Origin: Actinomycetota bacterium
GTDB taxonomy: Bacteria > Actinomycetota > Thermoleophilia > Solirubrobacterales > 70-9
Reading direction: 5' to 3'
NCBI GenBank assembly: GCA_018268695.1
Contig: JAFDWD010000427.1
Location: forward strand, 1 to 6,113
Length of the DNA stretch: 6,113 nucleotides
The notes under the pieces are model-generated. The model was not told where the DNA came from. It ran no database searches and saw only the letters and a program-made list of their open reading frames with translations. Positions 1 to 5,513 of this stretch are shown here, piece by piece (the first letter of the stretch is position 1; each line of letters begins with the position of its first letter). Position numbers and translations under genes: made by a program.

Positions 1-953
1 AGCCGCTCGACCCGCGCCCCCGCTTCCTCCATCGGCAGCTCGCCGAACGCCAGCGGCTGGCGGTAGTGGCCGGAGATCAGGTAGGCGACCACCGCCTCGC
101 GTCCGTAGCGGTCGAGGGCCTCGCTCAGCTGGAAGATGTTCCCCTCCGATTTCGACATCTTCTCCCCCGCCGCGTCGACCATCCCGTTGTGCATCCAGAC
201 GTGGGCGAAGGGGCGCCCGGCGGCCTCGGACTGGGCGATCTCGTTCTCGTGATGAGGGAAGACCAGGTCGGAGCCGCCGCCGTGGACGGCGAAGGAAGCG
301 CCCAGCTCCCGCTCGGCCATCACCGAGCACTCGATGTGCCAGGCGGGCCTCCCCGGGCCCCAGGGGGACTCCCAGGAGGTGTCCTCGCCCTCCTTCGTGG
401 ATTTCCAGAGGGCGAAGTCGAGGCGCTCCTCCTTGAGGCTCGCGGAGCCCGCCTCCTCACCCTGGTCCATGTCTTCGGGGCGGCGGTTGGAGAGCTTGCC
501 GTAGCCGGGGAAGCTGCGGACGCGGAAATAGACGTCGCCGCCCGACTCGTAGGCGTTGCCCTTCTCGATCAGCTGGGCGATCAGCTCGATGATCCCGTCG
601 ACCGTGTCGGTCGCCTTCGGCTCGACGTCGGGCCGTCCGATGCCGAGCCGGTCGGTGTCCTCGACGTAGGCGGCGGTCATCTCCTCGGCGAACTTCGCCG
701 AGCCCTCCCCCGCCTGCGCGGCGGCGGTGTAGATCTTGTCGTTGATGTCGGTGACGTTGACCACGAGCCGCGCCTTGTAGCCCTCGGAGCGCAGGAAGCG
801 GGCGAAGAGCGAGAAGACGACGAAGGGGCGGGCGTTGCCGATGTGGATCCGGCTGTAGACGGTCGGGCCGCAGGCGTAGATGCCGACCTCGTGGTCGGGA
901 TCGAGCGTCTGCACCGCGCCGCTCAGCGTGTCCCTTATCCGCACCTCCCGCAT
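1..953 (-). CDS. cysS: Cysteinyl-tRNA synthetase, N-terminal part (3' end outside window)
   Basis: This cytoplasmic class I aminoacyl-tRNA synthetase attaches cysteine to tRNA-Cys using ATP. My translation of the minus strand gives 317 complete codons, starting MREVRIRDTLSG. The family marks are all present: CGPTVY at residues 28-33, the HIGH-type motif HIGN at 37-40, and KMSKS at 265-269. The expected zinc ligands are C28, C209 (in IECSVM), H234 and E238 (in HHENE). The CGPTVY/HIGNAR form argues for CysRS rather than the related mycothiol ligase MshC. Bacterial CysRS is usually about 460 residues, so the tRNA-binding C-terminal third lies beyond the left edge. The start is ATG at 951-953; an in-frame stop at 966-968 rules out an earlier one. 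No good Shine-Dalgarno precedes it. The upstream coiled-coil gene ends 36 bp away on the same strand, so cotranscription with it and fadD is likely. Confidence 0.96.
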   Translation of the reverse strand, partial: MREVRIRDTLSGAVQTLDPDHEVGIYACGPTVYSRIHIGNARPFVVFSLFARFLRSEGYKARLVVNVTDINDKIYTAAAQAGEGSAKFAEEMTAAYVEDTDRLGIGRPDVEPKATDTVDGIIELIAQLIEKGNAYESGGDVYFRVRSFPGYGKLSNRRPEDMDQGEEAGSASLKEERLDFALWKSTKEGEDTSWESPWGPGRPAWHIECSVMAERELGASFAVHGGGSDLVFPHHENEIAQSEAAGRPFAHVWMHNGMVDAAGEKMSKSEGNIFQLSEALDRYGREAVVAYLISGHYRQPLAFGELPMEEAGARVER

Positions 954-989
954 GGAGGAGCGAGGTTAACCGGCCTTGGGCCGCGAGGG

Positions 990-1919
990 CTAGTAGGTGC
1001 GGTAGCCGGCCGGCGACTGCGGTTTCTGGGCGCTGCCCTGGAGCCAGGTCGGGCCATCGTCCTGGGCGGCCGCCTGGACCTCGCGACGTGCCTTCGAGAC
1101 GCTGGCGCGGACCTCCTCCTCCGTGGCCGCGCGGGCGCGCTCCTCGCGCCGTTGGGCCTGCTGCTTGATCCGCTCGGACTCGGCCTCGAGCTGGGCCTCG
1201 GCGCGGGCGCGGGCGGAATCTTCGGCCTCGCGCTCGACCTTCTCGACCAGCTTGCGGACGCTCTCCTCAGCTTCGCGGCGGATCTCCTCGGTCCCCTCCA
1301 TGACCCGCTCCTGGATCTCCTTCTCGAGCTGGACCGCGGTGTCGTGGGCGGCCTGCGCGGCGGCCTCCGATTCGGCGGCGCGCTGCTCGGCTTCGGCGAC
1401 GCGCTTGTCGGCGTCGGCCTGGATCCGCAGGCGGGCATCCTCCACCCGGCGGTCGACCTCCTCCCGCACCGCGGCCTTCGCCGCCTCCACATCGCGTTGG
1501 GACTCCTCGATTTCACGCTTCGCGTGGGATTCGGCGGCTTCGACCTTGGAGTCGGCGTCGGCGCCCAGTTCGGAGGCCTTGGCGAGCGTCAGCTCACGCT
1601 CCCGCTGGGAGGTGCGGCGCAGCTCCTCGAAAGATTTCTCGGCCCGGTCGCGCCCCGATTCGGCGGCGGCGAGCTTTGACTCGGCGGCGACCTGGGCCTC
1701 CTTGGCCGCACGGATCTGCTCGCGTGCCTGCGCGCTCATCTCGCGCAGCGTCTTCATCGCCCGCTCCTTGAGCTCGGCGCGGATCTTGTCGGCGTTCCCC
1801 TCGGCCGCGGCGACCCGCTCCTCGGCCACCTTCACCCACTCCAGCGCCTGCCGGGCGACGGCGTGCATGTCGCGGTTCGCCTCTTGAACCGCCTTCAGCT
1901 GCCTCGCGGGCTCAGTCAT
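990..1919 (-). CDS. Long coiled-coil protein of unknown function (309 aa)
   Basis: I do not recognise this protein. It starts MTEPARQLKAVQEANRDMHA and is dominated by Ala, Glu, Arg, Lys and Gln from about residue 25 to 285, with long charged stretches, heptad-like spacing, and almost no Gly or Pro: a long helical coiled coil. The last ~23 residues (DDGPTWLQGSAQKPQSPAGY onward) break the pattern and look like a flexible tail. There is no signal peptide or membrane segment, so it is probably cytoplasmic. The composition resembles DivIVA-like, SMC-arm-like or ATP-synthase-b-like helices, but such resemblance is shared by all coiled coils and names no family. The ATG at 1917-1919 lies 11 bp behind the fadD stop with no clear Shine-Dalgarno, and cysS follows 36 bp downstream, so an operon is likely. 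The same frame stays open far upstream through fadD, which is a high-GC artefact and not part of this gene. Confidence 0.85.
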   Translation of the reverse strand: MTEPARQLKAVQEANRDMHAVARQALEWVKVAEERVAAAEGNADKIRAELKERAMKTLREMSAQAREQIRAAKEAQVAAESKLAAAESGRDRAEKSFEELRRTSQRERELTLAKASELGADADSKVEAAESHAKREIEESQRDVEAAKAAVREEVDRRVEDARLRIQADADKRVAEAEQRAAESEAAAQAAHDTAVQLEKEIQERVMEGTEEIRREAEESVRKLVEKVEREAEDSARARAEAQLEAESERIKQQAQRREERARAATEEEVRASVSKARREVQAAAQDDGPTWLQGSAQKPQSPAGYRTY

Positions 1920-1930
1920 GCGTCGGAAGC

Positions 1931-3586
1931 CTACTGGGCGTCCCGGCTGCCTGTCTCGCGAGCCTTCAGCTCGCGCTTCAGCACCTTCCCGGTCGCGTTG
2001 CGGGGCAGCTCGGCGAGGAACTCGACCTCCCGCGGGGTCTTGTAGGCGGCGAGGTTGGCCTTGACGTGGGCGGTGAGCTCGGTGTCGCTCAGGGAGGCCC
2101 CCGCCTCGAGGACCACGAAGGCCTTCAGCCGCTGGCCGAAGGTCTCGTCCTCGACCCCGATGATCGCCACCTCGGAGACCCCTTCGAGGTCGGCGAGCAG
2201 GTCCTCGACCTCCCGCGGGAAGACGTTCTCCCCGCCAGAGACGATCATCTCGTCGTCGCGGCCGTCGACGAAGAGGCGCCCATCGGGGTCGAAGTGACCG
2301 ACGTCGCCGCTGGAAAGCAGCCCTTCGATCGCCTCTTTGTTGCCGCCGCCCGTATAGCCCTCCATCTTCATGTCGTTGCCGACGAAGATCCGCCCCACCT
2401 CGCCCGGGGCGACGTCCTTGCCGTTCTCGTCGAAGAGGCGGACGGTGGTGCCGCGCGGCGGGCGACCCGCGGTGCCAGGAGCGGCGCGCAGGTCGGCCGG
2501 CGTGGCCACCGTGGCGAAGGAGACCTCGGTCGAGCCGTAGAGGTTGTAGATGTTGTCGCCGAAGCGGTCCATCCACTGGGTGGCGAGCTCCCCCGGCAGC
2601 GCCGAGCCCGACAGCGCGGCGATCTTCAGCGACGACAGGTCGTACTTCCGCAGGGTCTCGTCGGGCAGCCCGAGGATCCGTTGGACCATCACCGGCACCA
2701 CCGCGAGGACGTCGGCGCGCGTCCGTTCGATCGCCTGGAGCGTCCCCTCCGGGTCGAAGCGCCGGCGCAGCACCATCGTCGAGGTGGTCGGCAGCGAGAT
2801 GACGAAGTGAAGGAAGCCCCAGGAGTGGAAGAGCGGCGCCGCGATCATCATCGTCGAGCCGCGCCGGTAGGGGATCTTGTCGAGCAGCGAGGCGAGCGTC
2901 ATCAGCCCGTCGGGACTGGTGCGCTGGGCGCCCTTCGGCGTTCCCGTCGTGCCCGAGGTGAGGATCACGAAGCGCGCCTTGTCGGGCGGCGGAGCGAGGT
3001 CGGACGGGTCGCCGGCGGCGATCAGCTGCTCGACCGTCGTCGCCCCCGCGGGCGGCGCGCCGTCGTGCCAGGCGACGATCCGCCGCACGCCGGGATCGAC
3101 CCCGGCCAGCAGGTCGGCGAACTCTTCGTCGTAGACCAGCGCCTTCGGTCCCTCGCGCTTCATCACCTCGACCAGCTGCGGGCCAGCGAACATCGTGTTG
3201 AGGTAGAGCGCCGAGGCGCCGAGCTTGGCCGCCGCCAGCGTCGTCTCGAGGAAGCCGCGGTGGTTGCGGGCCATCACGCCGATCCCGTCGCCGGGACCGA
3301 TGCCGAGCGCTTCGAAGGAGTGGGCGAGCGCGTTGGAGCGCTCGTGCAGCCGCTGCCAGGTCAGCGAGCCGCGTTCGTCGAGGATCGCGATCTCATGCGG
3401 GTGCTCGATCGCGGCGACGGTGACGCCGGTCGCCGGCGAGGCCCCCCAGCGCACGAAGGTCGATCCGACCCGCAGCGCCTTGTCCGGGCGCATCGGCCCG
3501 ACGATCCCCGCGCGACGCAACACCCGACCCTCGAACACGAGATCGGACACGGCCGCCCGCACGTCCGTTTTCCCCGAACTAGCCAT
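1931..3586 (-). CDS. FadD-type fatty acyl-CoA synthetase (AMP-forming)
   Basis: This 551-residue member of the ANL (acyl-CoA synthetase/adenylating) superfamily should activate a carboxylic acid, probably a fatty acid, with ATP and then transfer it to CoA. Visible motifs are the ATP P-loop TSGTTGTPKG at residues 210-219, YGSTE at 350-354, SSGDVG around 425-430, the hinge GRDDEMIVSGGENVFP from 442, and PRNATGKVLKREL near the end with the catalytic lysine at K534. The DLRAAPGTAGRPPRG and YTGGGNKE stretches resemble mycobacterial FadD2/FadD12-type enzymes from memory; chain length and substrate cannot be read from sequence. Length is normal and every key motif is intact. The ATG at 3584-3586 gives a natural N-terminus, although no Shine-Dalgarno precedes it. 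It is the first gene of an apparent fadD/coiled-coil/cysS transcription unit and lies behind the 594 bp palindromic interval. Confidence 0.95.
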   Translation of the reverse strand: MASSGKTDVRAAVSDLVFEGRVLRRAGIVGPMRPDKALRVGSTFVRWGASPATGVTVAAIEHPHEIAILDERGSLTWQRLHERSNALAHSFEALGIGPGDGIGVMARNHRGFLETTLAAAKLGASALYLNTMFAGPQLVEVMKREGPKALVYDEEFADLLAGVDPGVRRIVAWHDGAPPAGATTVEQLIAAGDPSDLAPPPDKARFVILTSGTTGTPKGAQRTSPDGLMTLASLLDKIPYRRGSTMMIAAPLFHSWGFLHFVISLPTTSTMVLRRRFDPEGTLQAIERTRADVLAVVPVMVQRILGLPDETLRKYDLSSLKIAALSGSALPGELATQWMDRFGDNIYNLYGSTEVSFATVATPADLRAAPGTAGRPPRGTTVRLFDENGKDVAPGEVGRIFVGNDMKMEGYTGGGNKEAIEGLLSSGDVGHFDPDGRLFVDGRDDEMIVSGGENVFPREVEDLLADLEGVSEVAIIGVEDETFGQRLKAFVVLEAGASLSDTELTAHVKANLAAYKTPREVEFLAELPRNATGKVLKRELKARETGSRDAQ

Positions 3587-3596
3587 CGATCAGTGA

Positions 3597-3602
3597 AGAC
3601 TA
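3597..3602 (-). promoter_or_regulatory. Candidate -10 box for the acyl-CoA synthetase operon
   Basis: Read on the minus strand this is TAGTCT, which fits the actinobacterial TANNNT -10 pattern. Transcription would begin near 3589-3590, only 3-4 nt before the ATG at 3586, giving a nearly leaderless message and explaining the lack of a Shine-Dalgarno. The -35 region at normal spacing (TGGCCT on the minus strand) is a poor match. A six-base match is weak evidence on its own. Confidence 0.3.
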
Positions 3603-3712
3603 TTGGCCGAGCGGCCAGGAGGCCATCCCGGTGGCGTACCGATGGGGTCGGGAGGGTGCGGGAGGGGTCGGGGGACGGCGTCGTGCCGGCGGTTGCGGCA
3701 GTCCTATGTCGG

Positions 3713-3766
3713 CCTGGGCGTCTCATCGCGGTCCTGGCTGGTTGTGACCGCGACGAGACGCCCAGG
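3713..3766. repeat. Hairpin A: 21-bp inverted repeat with 12-nt loop
   Basis: Arms 3713-3733 and 3746-3766 are complementary at 20 of 21 positions (the mismatch is in the A of GTCTCA). The loop at 3734-3745 is CTGGCTGGTTGT. This loop is the reverse complement of hairpin B's loop with one difference, yet the stems of A and B differ widely, sharing mainly a GTCTC/GAGAC core. No T-run follows on either strand, so it is not a classical intrinsic terminator, although long GC hairpins without T-runs can terminate in actinobacteria. Confidence 0.9.
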
Positions 3767-3809
3767 ACGTGAGGGTTCCGGGAAGGTCTCGTGACGGAGA
3801 GCGTGGGAT

Positions 3810-4039
3810 CCGAACGGTCAGGAATCTGCCGTGTTCCTTATCCGCCCATACGACGGATCTCGAACACCGCAAGGGTCTGCGTGGTTCGAAAAGGGCGCCA
3901 TACGACCATCTCGGACCACGGGAGTCTCGCGCTGTTCGTTTCTTGGCGCCAGACCAAGTTTCGAACACCTCAGGGCTTGCGGTGTTCGAAAGCTCGGCCA
4001 TGCCGAGTTTTCGAACAGCGCAGATCCCTGACCGTTCGG
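3810..4039. repeat. 20-bp inverted repeat enclosing the hairpin array
   Basis: The arms are 3810-3829 (CCGAACGGTCAGGAATCTGC) and 4020-4039. The reverse complement of the right arm matches the left at 19 of 20 positions. Both arms abut the hairpin units almost directly (1 nt on the left, 2 nt on the right), so pairing of the arms would close a junction with four inner hairpin arms. The two arms also behave like outward half-units of the 50-bp array: their CGAAC/GTTCG core falls in register with the repeats. Confidence 0.9.
3831..4030. repeat. Array of four diverged 50-bp hairpin units
   Basis: Units begin at 3831, 3881, 3931 and 3981, exactly 50 bp apart, with openings gtgttcc, gtggttcg, gctgttcg and ggtgttcg; the next register position, 4031, opens accgttcg. 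Each unit is a hairpin plus a linker of about 13-15 nt. Unit 1 pairs 3831-3844 with 3854-3867 (11 of 14, inner stem ATCCG/CGGAT). Unit 2 pairs 3881-3889 with 3911-3919 (8 pairs plus a G-T wobble) around a 21-nt loop. Unit 3 pairs 3933-3946 with 3954-3967 (TGTTCG/CGAACA, a TTT/TTT internal loop, CTTGG/CCAAG). Unit 4 pairs 3983-3998 with 4002-4017 (15 of 16, inner stem CTCGGC/GCCGAG, 3-nt loop). The outer stem is conserved; the inner stems of units 1, 3 and 4 differ in sequence but remain paired, which suggests structural constraint. Units 1 and 2 also share CCATACGAC followed by ATCTCG. Confidence 0.88.
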
Positions 4040-4084
4040 GGCCTGGCGTACTACCCGGCCCGCCACGCCTTCCCTCACATCCCC

Positions 4085-4136
4085 CGGCCGTCTCGGCCAC
4101 GGCCACAGCCAGCCAGGGCCGTGGCCGAGACGGCCG
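4085..4136 (-). terminator. Hairpin B: perfect 20-bp inverted repeat, possible ispF terminator
   Basis: Arms 4085-4104 and 4117-4136 are perfectly complementary around the 12-nt loop ACAGCCAGCCAG. The hairpin starts 44 bp beyond the ispF stop, where a transcription terminator would be expected. However, the minus strand after the hairpin reads GGGGGATGTGAGGG with no T-run, so it is not a standard intrinsic terminator. The hairpin sequence itself is certain; the terminator role is an inference. Its other relation is to hairpin A, of which it is the inverted partner. Confidence 0.5.
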
Positions 4137-4180
4137 TGCTCGCCGCAGGCCCTTGCGTCCCTTTCCCCGCCGGAACGTCC

Positions 4181-4633
4181 TCAGTCGTCCTCGACCTGCG
4201 CCACCGCTATCGCCGCGATGCCCTCGCCGCGGCCGATCCAGCCCATGCCCTCGTTCGTCGTCGCCTTGATGGTGACCTTGGCGGAGGTGGCCTCGCCGAG
4301 GATCGATTCCATCTGGGGTTTGTAGGCGGCGAGCTTCGGGGCCTCACAGATCACGGTCACGTCGACGTTTACGACCCGGCCGGCGATCGTGCCGATCGCG
4401 GTGCGCAGGAGGTCGATCGAGTCGGCGTCGCGCCACTGCTCTTCGGAGGGTGGGAAGAGGGTGCCGATGTCGCCGCCGCCGCCCGCGCCGAGGATCGCGT
4501 CGATCACCGCATGGGTGACGGCGTCGGCGTCGGAGTGGCCGTCGAGGCCCTGCGGATGGTCGATCTCCACCCCGCCGAGGACGAGCCGGCGCCCGTCGGC
4601 GAAGCGGTGGGAGTCGTAGCCGATGCCGATCAC
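4181..4633 (-). CDS. ispF: 2-C-methyl-D-erythritol 2,4-cyclodiphosphate synthase
   Basis: IspF cyclises 4-diphosphocytidyl-2-C-methylerythritol 2-phosphate with release of CMP, in the cytoplasmic MEP route to isoprenoid precursors; the family works as a trimer. The 150-residue protein has the usual length. Visible marks are GYDSHRF with metal ligands D7 and H9, the GHSDADAVTHAVIDAILGA block containing H33 and the third ligand H41, GDIGTLFPPS around residues 54-63, and the C-terminal signature KATTNEGMGWIGRGEGIAA around 123-141. The start is GTG at 4631-4633, which places the N-terminus (MIGIGYDSH) where the family begins. A GAGGT Shine-Dalgarno overlaps the stop of the upstream PHP gene, which ends 9 bp away, so the two are very probably cotranscribed. 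Hairpin B lies just downstream. There is no fusion to IspD, unlike some bacteria. Confidence 0.97.
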   Translation of the reverse strand: MIGIGYDSHRFADGRRLVLGGVEIDHPQGLDGHSDADAVTHAVIDAILGAGGGGDIGTLFPPSEEQWRDADSIDLLRTAIGTIAGRVVNVDVTVICEAPKLAAYKPQMESILGEATSAKVTIKATTNEGMGWIGRGEGIAAIAVAQVEDD

Positions 4634-4639
4634 GGGGCG

Positions 4640-4644
4640 ACCTC
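4640..4644 (-). promoter_or_regulatory. Ribosome binding site supporting the GTG start of ispF
   Basis: On the minus strand GAGGT lies 6 nt before the GTG start at 4633 and overlaps the TGA stop of the preceding PHP gene (4643-4645). It is the clearest Shine-Dalgarno in the window. It decides the GTG start and suggests translational coupling between the two genes. Confidence 0.65.
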
Positions 4645-5488
4645 AGCTGACCCGGGCGCCGAGCGGCTCGAGCCGGCGGCGGCGCCCCTCGAAGACGGCG
4701 ATCTCCTCGACCCCGAGGTCGTCGAGGAAGGCGAGCGCGTCGTCGTAGCGGAAGCCGATCTGCTCGGGGACGTGGGCGTCGGAGGAGAGCGCGAACGGCA
4801 CCCCGGCCTCGACCACCAGCTCGGCGAACTGGCGCGCCGGGTACAGCTCCCCGACCGGCTTGCGCAGCCCCGCGGTGGACAGCTCCACCGCCGCGCCGCC
4901 CTCGACGATCGCTTCCACGGCAGGCTCGTAGAAGCGCCGCAGATCCCCCTCCGGCAGGGGCCGATCGCGTCCCCACACCTTCACCAGATCCGGGTGGGCG
5001 AGGATGTCGAAGAGGCCGGAGCGGGCGCAGCGCCCGAAGTGGTCGAAGTAGCGGGTCCAGATCTCCTCGGCGCTCGCGTCGGGGGCGGCCCAGACGTCGA
5101 AGCCGTCGTGGTCGACCGCCGCGTCGCCGTCGCCGACGAAGTGGACCGAGCCGACGACGTAGTCGAAGTCGCGCGCCTCGAGCATCGCCGCGGTGCGTCC
5201 TTCGGCGCCCGGGACGAAGTCGCACTCGACACCGAGCCGCAGCGAGGTCCCACGGACGAACTCGCAGTACTCGTCGAGGTCGTCATTGGCGTTCTCCAGC
5301 CACAGCGGGTGGCGCCAGAGGTCGAGCGCCTGGCGGAAGCGGTAGACGTGCTCGGCGACACCCAGCTCCTCGATCCCGCGCTCGGCGGCCGCGGCGCGGT
5401 AGCGGTCGACGTTCTCGGCGGTGAAGTAGCGATCGAAGGTGGTCTCGTCCTCGTCGGGACGGAGGTGGAGGTGGTAATCGGTGAGCAT
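4643..5488 (-). CDS. PHP-family phosphatase, HisJ-type histidinol-phosphatase-like
   Basis: This 281-residue protein belongs to the PHP (polymerase and histidinol phosphatase) metal-dependent hydrolase family. Its closest familiar relatives are HisJ/HisK-type histidinol-phosphatases, which convert L-histidinol phosphate to histidinol in histidine synthesis. The expected metal ligands are all present: H6 and H8 (DYHLHLR), E46 and H47 (GVAEH), E88 (GVECDF), H116 (GSVHF), H165 (LAHPD), and D237 and H239 (SSDAHVPEQIG). GSVHFVG and SSDAH are typical of the HisJ branch. No other histidine gene is in view, so another phosphomonoester substrate is possible and I give no gene symbol. The ATG at 5486-5488 has no Shine-Dalgarno but sits exactly where a transcript from the candidate -10 box at 5495-5500 would begin. 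It starts 25 bp from the divergent small membrane-protein gene and is coupled to ispF at its end. Confidence 0.88.
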   Translation of the reverse strand: MLTDYHLHLRPDEDETTFDRYFTAENVDRYRAAAAERGIEELGVAEHVYRFRQALDLWRHPLWLENANDDLDEYCEFVRGTSLRLGVECDFVPGAEGRTAAMLEARDFDYVVGSVHFVGDGDAAVDHDGFDVWAAPDASAEEIWTRYFDHFGRCARSGLFDILAHPDLVKVWGRDRPLPEGDLRRFYEPAVEAIVEGGAAVELSTAGLRKPVGELYPARQFAELVVEAGVPFALSSDAHVPEQIGFRYDDALAFLDDLGVEEIAVFEGRRRRLEPLGARVS

Positions 5489-5494
5489 GGGACA

Positions 5495-5504
5495 AGCCTA
5501 GACT
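5495..5504. promoter_or_regulatory. Candidate bidirectional promoter with overlapping -10 boxes
   Basis: The sequence AGCCTAGACT carries TAGACT on the plus strand (5499-5504) and TAGGCT on the minus strand (5500 back to 5495), sharing the central TA. Both fit TANNNT. At normal spacing the minus-strand transcript would begin near 5488, the A of the PHP start codon, and the plus-strand transcript near 5511-5512, just before the GTG at 5514. Both messages would be leaderless or nearly so. Neither has a strong -35; CTGACG lies 19 bp upstream of the minus-strand box. Confidence 0.4.
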
Positions 5505-5513
5505 TCGAGGGCA

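Larger units (their letters stand above)
3587..4180. other. 594 bp gene-free interval holding a symmetric palindromic element
   Basis: No convincing protein gene lies here. Open frames exist on both strands but have no recognisable domains, and they cross repeats whose 50-bp period is not a multiple of three. From left to right the interval contains a possible fadD promoter (3597-3602), a plain GC-rich stretch to 3712, hairpin A (3713-3766), a spacer, one arm of an inverted repeat (3810-3829), four hairpin units (3831-4017), the other arm (4020-4039), a spacer, hairpin B (4085-4136), and 44 bp leading to the ispF stop. The repeat region is less GC-rich than its surroundings (29 of 50 bases in 3981-4030 by hand count). 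Confidence 0.85.

Noticed and set aside
971..983. Terminator between the coiled-coil gene and cysS
   Set aside because: Only a 5-bp CGGCC/GGCCG stem with a 3-nt loop and no T-run, in a 36-bp gap; too weak to call.
66..1679. 537-codon open frame on the plus strand opposite cysS and the coiled-coil gene
   Set aside because: Antisense shadow of two well-supported minus-strand genes; Gly/Leu/Arg-rich translation with no domain, typical of high-GC DNA.
990..2576. 528-codon minus-strand frame that would extend the coiled-coil protein upstream
   Set aside because: The extra N-terminal part is an out-of-frame reading of the acyl-CoA synthetase, Arg/Pro/Gly-rich; the ATG at 1919 directly follows the fadD stop.
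2066..3772. 568-codon plus-strand open frame opposite the acyl-CoA synthetase
   Set aside because: The minus strand here has every ANL motif in order; the plus-strand translation is low-complexity and motif-free.
3881..3892. tRNA gene, suggested by GGTTCGAAA resembling a T-arm
   Set aside because: No acceptor stem, anticodon arm or D-arm can be built around it; the motif is part of the 50-bp repeat.
3859..3991. LexA/SOS boxes, suggested by CGAAC and GTTCG half-sites
   Set aside because: Gram-positive SOS boxes have GAAC and GTTC four bases apart; here the half-sites are 15 or more bases apart with paired sequence between them.
3831..4030. CRISPR array
   Set aside because: The units are diverged hairpins along their whole length; there is no constant direct repeat separated by unique spacers and no cas gene nearby.
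3810..4039. Integron attC sites
   Set aside because: The outer stems are palindromic and GTTCG-based, but GTTCGAA does not fit the GTTRRRY core, there is no integrase, and no cassette genes lie between units.
3723..4106. Short open frames inside the palindromic element, including one at 3818-4078 with a partly repeated peptide
   Set aside because: The apparent peptide repetition follows from the DNA repeats; their 50-bp period shifts frame each unit, and the frame crosses hairpins rather than showing codon bias.
3713..4136. Typical MITE with target-site duplication
   Set aside because: Inverted ends are clear, but I found no matching short duplication outside either the hairpins or the 20-bp arms, and no transposase is in view; mobility remains only a possibility.
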